Part shown: piece by piece, positions 1-8,100 of the stretch | How positions within the stretch are numbered: position 1 is the first letter of the stretch | Layout of the letters: each line of letters opens with the position of its first letter | Virus record (IMG/VR): IMGVR_UViG_3300017746_002838 | Span: 1 to 34,152 of that record | DNA from: a virus | Length of the DNA stretch: 34,152 nucleotides | Direction: 5' to 3' (one strand) | Translations under genes and position numbers: made by a program | Notes under the pieces: generated by a model | What the model was told of the DNA's origin: nothing | What the model saw: only the letters and a program-made list of their open reading frames with translations | Database searches by the model: none

Positions 1-584
1 GTGATTAAGTTATAAATTTCTTGCCAATTAACAACTACATTTGCATTACCTGTGTAGTCCATATTGTGTCCGTGTTCTATCAAAATACCATTTAAACCTG
101 CGTCTATTCCAGCATTAAGATTCTCTGGCTTGTCTTCTATCCAGTAGTTGCCTTTATACTTTGCACCATATTCTGCAAGTATTTCATCTTTATCTGCACC
201 TGTATCTAAACACACCACTTCAATAAAAGCATCTCCAAACAGTTTTTTGAGATTTCTTTCTCTTAGTTCTTTTGCATAAGGATCTAAACTCAAACTAGTA
301 ATTGCTATAAACTTATACTGATGTTGCTCGTGCAACTTCTTAACAAAGTACTGTGCATCTCTAAGTGGAGGGAGGAACCCTATTGCCGCACTTTCGTTAA
401 ACACTTTTACCATTTGGGAACCTTGCTCTTTGCTGATACCATAACGGTCACCAACATTATACATAGTTTTATAGCCTTCAACAGTTGAATGTCCGTGATG
501 TTCCATCCAAACTGAGAAACCTTCTTCCCAATCTAAGACCACACCATCGCAGTCTGTTAATATAATTTTATCTTTATTCGTCAT
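1..584 (-). CDS. HAD-superfamily phosphatase / 5'-nucleotidase-like (partial, C-terminus off the left edge)
   Basis: This open frame starts at an ATG at 584 and runs off the window after 194 codons, so its C-terminus is missing. Haloacid dehalogenase motif I is present (DCDGVV, nucleophile D11 and D13), followed by a motif II-like ITS (residues 95-97) and a motif IV-like WIEDKPEN (residues 148-155). The spacing fits a small cytosolic deoxynucleotidase or phosphatase of the type common in T4-like marine phages, with a possible role in nucleotide salvage. The substrate cannot be read from sequence. A sigma70-like promoter (607-634) lies upstream, and AGGTAGG precedes the start by a few bases. 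The class call is firm; nucleotidase is only the likeliest subtype. Confidence 0.8.
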   Translation of the reverse strand, partial: MTNKDKIILTDCDGVVLDWEEGFSVWMEHHGHSTVEGYKTMYNVGDRYGISKEQGSQMVKVFNESAAIGFLPPLRDAQYFVKKLHEQHQYKFIAITSLSLDPYAKELRERNLKKLFGDAFIEVVCLDTGADKDEILAEYGAKYKGNYWIEDKPENLNAGIDAGLNGILIEHGHNMDYTGNANVVVNWQEIYNLI

Positions 585-606
585 AATTTACCTACCTACA
601 TTACTA

Positions 607-634
607 ATTATACAGATATATTCAAAAAAGTCAA
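607..634 (-). promoter_or_regulatory. sigma70-like promoter for the HAD gene
   Basis: On the minus strand this reads TTGACT (-35), a 16-nt spacer and TATAAT (-10). Transcription would begin near 600, leaving a leader of about 16 nt with an AGGT-type ribosome site before the ATG at 584. It is probably read by the host polymerase early in infection. Confidence 0.65.
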
Positions 635-653
635 GTGTTTTTGGCCCAATTTG

Positions 654-661
654 TATAAATA
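654..661 (+). promoter_or_regulatory. T4-type late promoter (exact TATAAATA)
   Basis: An exact match to the T4 late consensus TATAAATA on the plus strand. Initiation is expected near 667, about 100 nt upstream of the 39-codon gene at 769. The leader contains two direct copies of TTGTAACA (665-672, 676-683), an inverted GTTACA (700-705) and a TCCC/GGGA mini-hairpin (708-718). Confidence 0.7.
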
Positions 662-768
662 CTTTTGTAACACGATTGTAACATTAATTTAACACAAACG
701 TTACAGGTCCCATTGGGATAAAGTAATTGTTAAACTGTTGCATTGTGTACCAAATACAGGAGAATATT

Positions 769-888
769 ATGGCGAATCCATTAGGAATAGTAGCCAGATT
801 AACCCACACGGCATCTGATTACTTCACAAAACTAGACAAACTATTAATGGCAGGACGTTTTGATAACGTTGTCAATAAAGCATTCTAG
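769..888 (+). CDS. 39-residue protein of unknown function, isolated late mini-gene
   Basis: A 40-codon frame starting MANPLGIVARLTH and ending VVNKAF. I do not recognise it. The case for a real gene comes from its setting: an exact late promoter upstream (654-661), a strong AGGAGA ribosome site 7 nt before the ATG, and a GC-rich hairpin terminator just after the stop (906-927). The product is basic and looks like one or two short amphipathic helices; no signal peptide or strong membrane segment is visible. It is transcribed opposite to both neighbours. A late monocistronic unit suggests high expression late in infection (inference). Confidence 0.65.
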   Translation: MANPLGIVARLTHTASDYFTKLDKLLMAGRFDNVVNKAF

Positions 889-905
889 TAAAAAAATACT
901 AATAA

Positions 906-927
906 AAAGGGAGCAAATGCTCCCTTT
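906..927. terminator. Bidirectional intrinsic terminator between two convergent mini-genes
   Basis: AAAGGGAGC (906-914) pairs with GCTCCCTTT (919-927) around the loop AAAT. The A-rich 5' flank and T-rich 3' flank provide a U-tract in both directions. It would end the plus-strand 39-codon gene and the minus-strand 54-codon gene. Confidence 0.75.
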
Positions 928-933
928 ATTGCC

Positions 934-1098
934 TTAAGGATAAAACGGATTGTCTGTTATATACAGTGGCAATTCGCTATCATTTCTCTTTTGTTTTTCA
1001 ACGTGAGGGAATTGATACAACCTTGCTACAATTTTTTTATTCTTAAGAGTTCGTTTAATAGCACGTTTGAGTTGTGCTGTTTCCTGATACTTAGTCAT
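934..1098 (-). CDS. 54-residue basic protein of unknown function
   Basis: ATG at 1098, stop at 934-936. The product begins MTKYQETAQLKRAIKRTLKN and is strongly basic in its first half, suggesting nucleic-acid or ribosome contact (inference). A strong AGGAGAT ribosome site lies 4 nt before the ATG. The late element at 1251-1258 would give an unusually long leader of about 147 nt containing a 5' hairpin and a duplicated segment. Transcription would stop at the shared hairpin at 906-927. I do not recognise the family; it is real mainly by ribosome site, promoter and terminator. Confidence 0.65.
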   Translation of the reverse strand: MTKYQETAQLKRAIKRTLKNKKIVARLYQFPHVEKQKRNDSELPLYITDNPFYP

Positions 1099-1116
1099 TT
1101 AACATCTCCTATGTGA

Positions 1117-1203
1117 GATGCGTTCCTTCGGTATTATCACCTACTTCCGTCCTGTTAAGGATGAACGAAGATGCGTTCCTTCGTCTAACGACTACTTCCG
1201 TTC
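1117..1203. repeat. Duplicated segment in the leader of the 54-codon gene
   Basis: GATGCGTTCCTTCG occurs at 1117-1130 and again at 1170-1183. Each copy is followed 8-10 nt later by CTACTTCCGT (1141-1150 and 1191-1200), so the unit is about 52 nt. Between copies, ACGAAG (1165-1170) can pair with CTTCGT (1179-1184). The segment is richer in G and C than its surroundings. It is either a structured RNA leader on the minus strand or a tiny coding frame on the plus strand (see 1118-1222). Confidence 0.6.
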
Positions 1204-1222
1204 ACTGCTACATTTAGAGTGA
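1118..1222 (+). other. Candidate 34-residue micro-ORF opposite the leader (uncertain)
   Basis: A plus-strand frame from ATG 1118 to TGA 1220-1222 starting MRSFGIITYFRPVKDERR. Its codons (CGT, TCC, TTC, GGT, ATC, ACC, TAC) are of the highly-expressed type, unlike the A/T-ending codons elsewhere in the window. No convincing ribosome site or promoter is visible, and the opposite strand has a plausible role as a leader. It may be coding, or only a shadow of a repeated structured RNA. Confidence 0.25.
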
Positions 1223-1230
1223 ATGAACGA

Positions 1231-1246
1231 TGTAACTTGCGTTACA
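1231..1246 (-). other. 5'-terminal GNRA hairpin of the late leader
   Basis: On the minus strand TGTAAC-GCAA-GTTACA forms a perfect 6-bp stem with a GNRA (GCAA) tetraloop. It begins at the predicted late start (about 1245) set by the GATAAATA at 1251-1258. A 5'-end hairpin of this kind can stabilise an mRNA (general knowledge); that it does so here is inference. Confidence 0.5.
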
Positions 1247-1250
1247 CAAA

Positions 1251-1258
1251 TATTTATC
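1251..1258 (-). promoter_or_regulatory. T4-type late promoter (GATAAATA)
   Basis: GATAAATA on the minus strand, directly downstream of the terminator at 1263-1286. It would restart transcription toward the 54-codon gene after the virion operon has been terminated. Confidence 0.6.
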
Positions 1259-1262
1259 AAAA

Positions 1263-1286
1263 AAAAGCACTCCGAAGAGTGCTTTT
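1263..1286 (-). terminator. Intrinsic terminator with UUCG tetraloop ending the tail-fibre operon
   Basis: On the minus strand AAAAGCACTC pairs with GAGTGCTTTT around the loop TTCG, and a run of T residues follows. The C(UUCG)G loop is the most stable tetraloop class. The terminator lies about 30 nt past the stop of the gene at 1316-2962. Confidence 0.85.
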
Positions 1287-1315
1287 AAGTTTTTACTTTA
1301 TGTACTAACTAAGTA

Positions 1316-2962
1316 TTATACAAATTTGTATTCTACTTGTGCGTTCACAACTCCACCTGTTGGTGTAGCCGCTGTTGAACCATTTGCTTGAACAAATGCA
1401 ACTTGAATCGCCGCGTTCTTAGTTAATGCCGCAGAGTAATCAATATCGATAACGTATGTACCAACTGCAACATCATTTTCTGTTGCCGCCGCTAATGTGT
1501 TACCAGCACCTGCATTGTCTTTAACCAACATACCTGCTACTGATCCACCACTTACTGCTGTTGCAACGTTAAGGATAACTCTACTTGCGTAATAAGTTCT
1601 TCCTGATACGTTAGGAACTGTACCAATATTAAAAGTTGCGTCACTGCTGTTTGCTGTGAAACTTGCTCTTAATAAAAGTCCATCACCAGCATTATTGGCA
1701 ACGTAATCTACAACTGCCGCTGAAGTTGGGATAGTTGTATCATTATCGTTGTTACTAATTCCGTCTGCTTCATCAACAAACTTAGTTACTGCAATACTTT
1801 CACCACTGTCAGTTAATGTACCAAATGATACAACACCTGATGCAGTTACGTCAACACCTGCAAAATCACCACCTGTGATTGTAGCACCGTTACCGTCTGT
1901 TAAAGTTGCTGAAGTAACACTAGTTAAACCAGTTAAGGTTGCATCTAGACTTAATGTTGCTTGGTCGCCACTTACTGTTGAAGTAATGTTTGTTCCACCT
2001 GCGATAACTAATGTATCACCGGCATCAATTGCTGATGTAGTCGAGCCATCACTTACTGTCCAAGTTGTGCTAATAGCCGCTTCGCCAGCCGCTGTTAAAC
2101 GTCCTTGTTGGTCAACTGTAAATGTTGGGATAGCAGTTGTGCTACCATAACTCGCTGGAGTTACTGCTGTGTCATCAAGATCGACAGTAATTGTCTGTCC
2201 TGATGCTGAAGTAGTAATACCAGTATCACCTGCTACAGTAATAGACTGTGAGTCTAAGTTTACTGTGCCAGTTCCACTGTCACCTGCTATACCTAAATCA
2301 TCGTCCATATCTAAGCCATCGACGTATGCTTTTAAGTTTGTATTCGCTGTATCAACATATGCTTTTACTGATTGCTGTGTTGGTACTTTAGTTGCTGAGT
2401 CAGAAGACATATCGTCCTCATCTGCCCAAGTAACTGCTATGGTACCATCGTTAAATGCTGTACCTTTAATGTCTGCCGCTTCAAAGTCAGCGACTGCCAT
2501 TGTTAAAGCACCTGTACTAGAACCTGTGAAAGTTCCTGTTGCCGCTCTAACTCTATCTTCTGATTCGTCCCATCCAATAAACACGTTATTGCTATCACCA
2601 CGTTCGATTACTAAACCTACGTCGTTTGCTGGCGTACCAGTTGTGCCCGTTCCTAGTTCTAGTAACGAGTCTGCAATAGTTGTGTTAGTTGAAGAGACAG
2701 TAGTTGTACTACCATTGACTGTTAGGTCACCTGTGATTGTCGCATCACCTGAAATGCTAATTGCACTCGCTGTGATATCATCTGATAAAAGTGTACCTTG
2801 GACGTCTACGTTAGCCGCTCTAACTGCCGCTAATGTTGATCCGTCTGACTCATAGAATTCAAATCTAGTGTTACCACTTGACCATTTCGTTCTACCACCA
2901 CTTTTACCTAATTGTACGTCATCACCGATTCCTTTTAATCCAAAATTCTTGACATCGGCCAT
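1316..2962 (-). CDS. Tail-fibre-like virion structural protein
   Basis: 548 residues, very rich in Thr, Ser, Gly, Ala and Asp and almost free of Cys, with beta-repeat character. The N-terminus (MADVKNFGLKGIGDDVQLGK) is followed by the motif DLTVNGSTTTVSSTNT and an IERGDSNNVFIGWDE segment. I know this style from tail-fibre and adhesin proteins of T4-like marine phages. The middle repeats 'sATLTDGN' and 'sITVAGDTG'-type strands, and the end (QVEYKFV) is beta-like. A GGAGA ribosome site sits about 7 nt before the ATG. A late element (3073-3080) lies 110 nt upstream and a terminator follows. Fibre versus baseplate adhesin cannot be settled from sequence. Confidence 0.75.
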   Translation of the reverse strand: MADVKNFGLKGIGDDVQLGKSGGRTKWSSGNTRFEFYESDGSTLAAVRAANVDVQGTLLSDDITASAISISGDATITGDLTVNGSTTTVSSTNTTIADSLLELGTGTTGTPANDVGLVIERGDSNNVFIGWDESEDRVRAATGTFTGSSTGALTMAVADFEAADIKGTAFNDGTIAVTWADEDDMSSDSATKVPTQQSVKAYVDTANTNLKAYVDGLDMDDDLGIAGDSGTGTVNLDSQSITVAGDTGITTSASGQTITVDLDDTAVTPASYGSTTAIPTFTVDQQGRLTAAGEAAISTTWTVSDGSTTSAIDAGDTLVIAGGTNITSTVSGDQATLSLDATLTGLTSVTSATLTDGNGATITGGDFAGVDVTASGVVSFGTLTDSGESIAVTKFVDEADGISNNDNDTTIPTSAAVVDYVANNAGDGLLLRASFTANSSDATFNIGTVPNVSGRTYYASRVILNVATAVSGGSVAGMLVKDNAGAGNTLAAATENDVAVGTYVIDIDYSAALTKNAAIQVAFVQANGSTAATPTGGVVNAQVEYKFV

Positions 2963-3033
2963 TTTATTTTCTCCAATTAATTGTTGTTGTCTTTTACCTT
3001 CTGTAAGGTTAAATTTTAATTTTACTATATAGT

Positions 3034-3048
3034 ATTAGTTAAACTAAT
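3034..3048. repeat. 15-bp palindrome in the leader of the tail-fibre-like gene
   Basis: ATTAGTT-A-AACTAAT is a perfect odd-length palindrome between the late promoter (3073-3080) and the start at 2962. The central spacer is too short for a stable full hairpin, so a DNA operator or chance in AT-rich sequence are the alternatives. Confidence 0.3.
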
Positions 3049-3072
3049 CTTGTGTCTGTGTATTGTTCTTAA

Positions 3073-3080
3073 TATTTATC
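3073..3080 (-). promoter_or_regulatory. T4-type late promoter (GATAAATA)
   Basis: GATAAATA on the minus strand in the 147-bp gap upstream of the gene at 1316-2962. Initiation is expected near 3067, leaving a leader of about 105 nt. Confidence 0.6.
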
Positions 3081-3109
3081 TTATTTTAGGATAATTGCGT
3101 GATACCGCT

Positions 3110-5155
3110 TTAGATATACGTTACTTTGACTGTAACATTTCCGCCTGTTGCATTGAAGTGACTACATTTTGCTTTGAGTTGTAATTCGTCTGTTTCGCCT
3201 GTTGGATACAAGTATTCTGGATTTGCTAAGAACGTTCCTGCTTCTTCTAAGTCGAACTCATTAGCACCTGCAATCAAGTCTGGATCTCCTGTTGTGCCTA
3301 CTTCTATAATAGGTGTTCCGCCTGATTGTCCTGTAAATATGGTGTGTACTTCTACACTAACACTCTGTATTTTACCGCCTGGTGATATATTACCTAAGTC
3401 AGATGTGCTACTAGTACCAAAACCTCCTATTGGTGCTGTAAACGTTGTAGTGAGCGTCTGTGCGTCCGTATTAGCACTATCCTCATCGGATATCTTAACC
3501 CAACCACTTCCATCATACAAATACAATGCCCACTCACCGACACCGTTGTCTAACACATAAGCCTGGTCACCTGTTGCGGCTGTGCCTGCCGCGTCTCTGG
3601 CAGTAATGTTGTTGTAAACTGTAACTGTTGCTTGACGTATACCTTGCTCTATGTTTACTGCTATAGGATAAGATCCTGTGTGCGAACTGAATATACCGAC
3701 GTCGCCTGTGAATGCACCACTGTTATCAAACAGTAAAATCTCTCCACCGTCTGCTCTAGTAAGTTTTAGTTTCTGAGCAGTACTGGCTGATGTGGTAGCA
3801 ACTATACCTGAAGTATTAGCAGAGCCACCCACAAACGGATTACCATTTTTATCACTAGTAATAGGATAAATGTTTATTGCATTACCGTTTGCTTCTGTGA
3901 GACTGAAACTTGCTCCTGAGCCTGAGCCAATTGCTGTTGCTGTTAGATTAGGTATATTTGCGGCATTGATGTCTGTAACGAAATCTTCTGCTAGTGCAAT
4001 ACCTGTAAAACTTGCGGCTTGACCCGCTGTTGTAGTAGTAAATGTTATTGTGGTATTACCACTGCCACTTGATATGTTGGCTTGTGGAGCCGATCCACCG
4101 TCAACATAACTACCAATAACACCATAACTCAACCCACTTGCACCAGTCGAAGCCGTAACAGTTGTTGCATCAACTACTGTACTTGCTACTACACTTGTCG
4201 CTGATGTTTGGGCATTAAGTCCACTTTGAATTGTAGTAATATTAGCACCTGTGCTAAAAGTAATATCTATATTGTTCACGGCTACATTAGCCGAACCACT
4301 TAAAGTAGGATTACCAACTGAGCCTATTGCTGAACTAGATACAGCATCTTTAATTTTTAAGAATACAACTTTACCTGTATCTGTAGTAGTTAAATCTCCG
4401 TCTGTGTCTGCGTAAATGTAACTACCTGCGGTACCTGGTAATGCTGGATTGAAGTCAACAACTTTGTTAAACGGTTGTACAATAAACTGATTAGGTCCTG
4501 GGCCTGCCTCTGTAACTATACCAAATGTTTTACTTAAATTCAAACTGTTTGCTTTAACATATGATCCGTCATTTGCTACTGCAATCACATCTGATTTTGC
4601 AAAGCCGTGTGCTGTTTTGTCTAAAACGTAATTGTGTTGTGGATTTAGGTATTGGAATCTTCCCATTACATTTGGGTAAAAACTGTAACTTGCTATAGTG
4701 TCTGGAAATGGATCTAACATAGGTAAACCATCTTCGTTGATATTGAACACAACGGCATCACCGTTACCAAATACTCCAGTTCCACCTGAACTGTTAAATG
4801 TATTGTACCTTAACCAGTCTTCAACTTCACAAGTAACTGCACTTGATGTCTTTGAACTAATACCAACAATTTTTAAACACTTACCACCTGTAACGTCTGC
4901 TATCCAATCACCAACGGTGACATCTAATCCATTATATTGAAAATCATCTCTGGTTAAGTGAGAACCGTGTGCGGTTGCTGTAACAGTCATTGTGACTGTC
5001 CATTTATAAAACTTGGGAGAACTACCACTTTCCCACCATCTATCTCCTGCACCATCATTGTGAGGCCAATAAGTTGTACCAGTTACATTAGTTACTGATA
5101 CACTTAGTACTTTTGGGGGTATGTTTAATCCTATTCCGCTAGTCTTATACGTCAT
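3110..5155 (-). CDS. Large virion structural protein, probably tail or fibre associated
   Basis: 681 residues with a distinct N-terminal part (to about residue 150) rich in Trp, Tyr and Asp (for example YWPHNDGAGDRWW), followed by long Ser/Thr/Gly/Ala/Asn-rich beta-repeat sequence and a C-terminal domain (about 570-681) ending GNVTVKVTYI. The C-terminal part, with 'TFTAPIGGFGTSST' and 'VEVHTIFTGQSGG' stretches, looks like a compact beta domain. There is no signal peptide. It starts only 4 nt after the stop of the giant fibre gene and has no promoter of its own, so the two should be co-transcribed. Function is inferred from composition and context. Confidence 0.7.
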   Translation of the reverse strand: MTYKTSGIGLNIPPKVLSVSVTNVTGTTYWPHNDGAGDRWWESGSSPKFYKWTVTMTVTATAHGSHLTRDDFQYNGLDVTVGDWIADVTGGKCLKIVGISSKTSSAVTCEVEDWLRYNTFNSSGGTGVFGNGDAVVFNINEDGLPMLDPFPDTIASYSFYPNVMGRFQYLNPQHNYVLDKTAHGFAKSDVIAVANDGSYVKANSLNLSKTFGIVTEAGPGPNQFIVQPFNKVVDFNPALPGTAGSYIYADTDGDLTTTDTGKVVFLKIKDAVSSSAIGSVGNPTLSGSANVAVNNIDITFSTGANITTIQSGLNAQTSATSVVASTVVDATTVTASTGASGLSYGVIGSYVDGGSAPQANISSGSGNTTITFTTTTAGQAASFTGIALAEDFVTDINAANIPNLTATAIGSGSGASFSLTEANGNAINIYPITSDKNGNPFVGGSANTSGIVATTSASTAQKLKLTRADGGEILLFDNSGAFTGDVGIFSSHTGSYPIAVNIEQGIRQATVTVYNNITARDAAGTAATGDQAYVLDNGVGEWALYLYDGSGWVKISDEDSANTDAQTLTTTFTAPIGGFGTSSTSDLGNISPGGKIQSVSVEVHTIFTGQSGGTPIIEVGTTGDPDLIAGANEFDLEEAGTFLANPEYLYPTGETDELQLKAKCSHFNATGGNVTVKVTYI

Positions 5156-5159
5156 TCGC

Positions 5160-8100
5160 TTAGTCGCCCATTATAAATCTAACCCAAGTATGCGAAGCAA
5201 CTGCTGGTTGCCCAAAGCCACCTGGATCACGTTGTCCACCTGTATTGGTTAGATTTACATTAACTGTAATAGTCGTACTGCTGAAGTCTGTGAATGCTGT
5301 AGGAGATCCTGCTGATCCGTTACCTGCCACTTGGGCTCTGTTGTTTTGGTCACAATGAGTAACATAATACTTGTTGTTCTGAGCATCGTAACCATATAAT
5401 ACAATACTTAGTGGTGGTTGGTCATAACCTGTAAAGTCTATAGTAGCATCATATCCACTAAAAATAATACTGCTAATACCTGCAGAAACGTTTGCGTTAC
5501 CCGACACACTATTATCACCTGAATCATAATCTACTCTAAATTCTTCCCAATGTGTTGCTCTGGTAACACTACCACCGCCGCCACCAGATTGGTCAACCCA
5601 ACTTAGTCCGCCACTACCGTCTGTTTTTAAAACTTGGTCTGCATCACCATCATTGTTTGGTAATGTTAAAGTATAACTTGCCGCCGCACTATGTGGTGGT
5701 CCTTTAATTGTTATACCGTGTGAGTTATTCTCACAATTTAATTTAAACTGTCCTGCACCTTTTGTAGCATTACCTTTGAATACTACAACACCTGATCCGT
5801 TTGGATCTAAATCTATATCGCCGTTACTTGTGGAAACAATGTCTTGTCCATTAACATCTAATGCTCCACCTAGTTGCGGACTAGTATCATCTACTACATC
5901 AGACATACTACCACCGCCACCTGACTGTGCTACCCAGGCGTAGTCAGATCCATTCCAACTTAATACATACCCACTTGTTGGATTACTTTGATTTAAATGT
6001 GCGTCTACGTCTGCATTATCGTAATTACCTGCTACTAATAAACTTGTTAAGTCAACATTACCTGATTGTCCTGTTAAACTGATTACGTTGCCACTTATTG
6101 TTAAGTCTTGTGCATCAGTATCTGTTTTGCTGTATGGTGCCAACATAGTAGTTAAATCTACTGTGTCGTTGTTACCACTAATTGTAATAACGTTACCACT
6201 TGCACTTAATGTTTGGTCTACTGCACCTGCGGCTCCATCATTACCTGCATCACCTTGTGGTCCTTGAGCACCTGTTGGTCCTACTGGGCCTCTAACATTA
6301 CCTGCTGTAAGTACTGTTGAGTTACTTAGTGTTAAAGTTAAATTGTCGCCTGATAATGCCGCACTACTTACACTAACACCAGTTGCACCTTGTGGTCCTT
6401 GTGGTCCTGCTACAGTACTATCTGCACCATCGGCTCCGTCACTACCATTTGACCCTGCTGGTCCAGTTGCACCTACATTACCCTGTGGTCCTTGAATACC
6501 TTGTGGGCCTACTGGTCCTCTAACGTTTCCTAAATCTTGTACAGAACTGTTTGAATATGTTATAGTTAAATTACTGCTTACCAATGCTGTTGATGTAATG
6601 CCTATACCTGTTGTACCAGTGTCACCTGTATCACCTTGAGCACCTTGCGGTCCTTGAGCACCTGTATTACCTTGTGGACCAGTTGCACCAACACTTGTTA
6701 AGTCAATTGTTGTGCCATCGTATGTTAAGTCGTTACCACTTAATGTTATAGTAGGTCTGCTTGTTAAATCTGTAAATACACCACTTGTTGCCACTGTGGC
6801 TAATGTAGGTGTACCTGATAAATCACTGTACGCACCACTTGATGCTACTGTGTGTAATCCTAAATTGGTAACTGCATTAGACTTTTCAGAAGTGCTTAAA
6901 TTTTGATTGTTTACATCTATTCTTAATCTATTTCCTAAAGATGTAGTTGTTGTTGTAGCAAAGTTAGGATCATCGCCTAACGCCGCCGCTAATTCGTTTA
7001 ATGTATCTAATGTTGCTGGCGCACTATCTGTTATTTCTGCAATAATATTTGTTTTTGTATCAAATCCTTGTGCTGTTAAATAAGTTCCAACATCACTATC
7101 GCCATAACTTGATGTTTGTGCAACCCAGGCGTAATCACTGCCATTCCAACTTAATACATATCCTGAAGTTGGATTACTTTGGTTTAAGTGACTATCAACA
7201 TCTGTATTTGTAAATCCAGCATTGTCTACCCAAGCATAATCTGAGCCGTTCCAACTTAATACATATCCTGAAGTTGGATTACTTTGGTTAAGGTGTGCGT
7301 CTACATCTGCATTATCATAATTACCTGCTACTAATAAACTTGTTAAATCTACATTACCACTTTGTCCTGTTAGGCTAATAGTGTTTCCACTAATTGATAA
7401 AACCTGAGCATCAACATTATCTAATAAACTGCTTAAATCAACTGTATTACCACCTGAGATAGAAAGGTTACCTGTGCCTGAATCATATGTTAAAGCCTGA
7501 GCATCTGTTTGTGCTATCCAATCATAGTCAGATCCATTCCAACTTAATACTTCGCCTGATGCCGCAGTACTTTGATTTAGATGTGTATTAATACCTGCAT
7601 CTAATCCTGCTGTTGTTTGATATCCTGTTAAGTCTGCTGGAGCAAAAGTAAATGCACCAGTACTGTTATTGTATGATAAAGTTCCGCCGCCACTTGCACT
7701 TGCTGTAGTAACACTTAAATCTGTTAATGCTACTCCACCTGATTGTGCAACCCAGGCGTAATCACTCCCATTCCAACTTAATACTTGACTAGCACTTGCA
7801 CCACTTTGGTTTAAATGAGTATCGACATCTGCATCTGTGTACCCTGCGTTACTTACCCAAGCATAGTCACTGCCGTTCCAACTTAATACATAACCGCTTG
7901 TTGGGTTACTTTGATTTAAATGTGCATCTACATCTGAAGTTGTAAAACTGCCTGAACTGTTAAATGTAACACTATCGTTTGCATCGTCTGTGGTAATTGT
8001 CATACCAGTACCAGCAACAAATGTTACTGTGTCTGCTGATGCATCTGCAACGATTGTGGTTTGTCCACTTACAGCAATATTTTTAAATGCTTCAGTGGCT

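Noticed and set aside
1749-2855. Two long plus-strand frames (133 and 228 codons) opposite the tail-fibre-like gene
   Set aside because: They mirror the Thr/Ser/Ala-rich codons of the minus-strand gene, have no ribosome site, and their composition is that of a complement.
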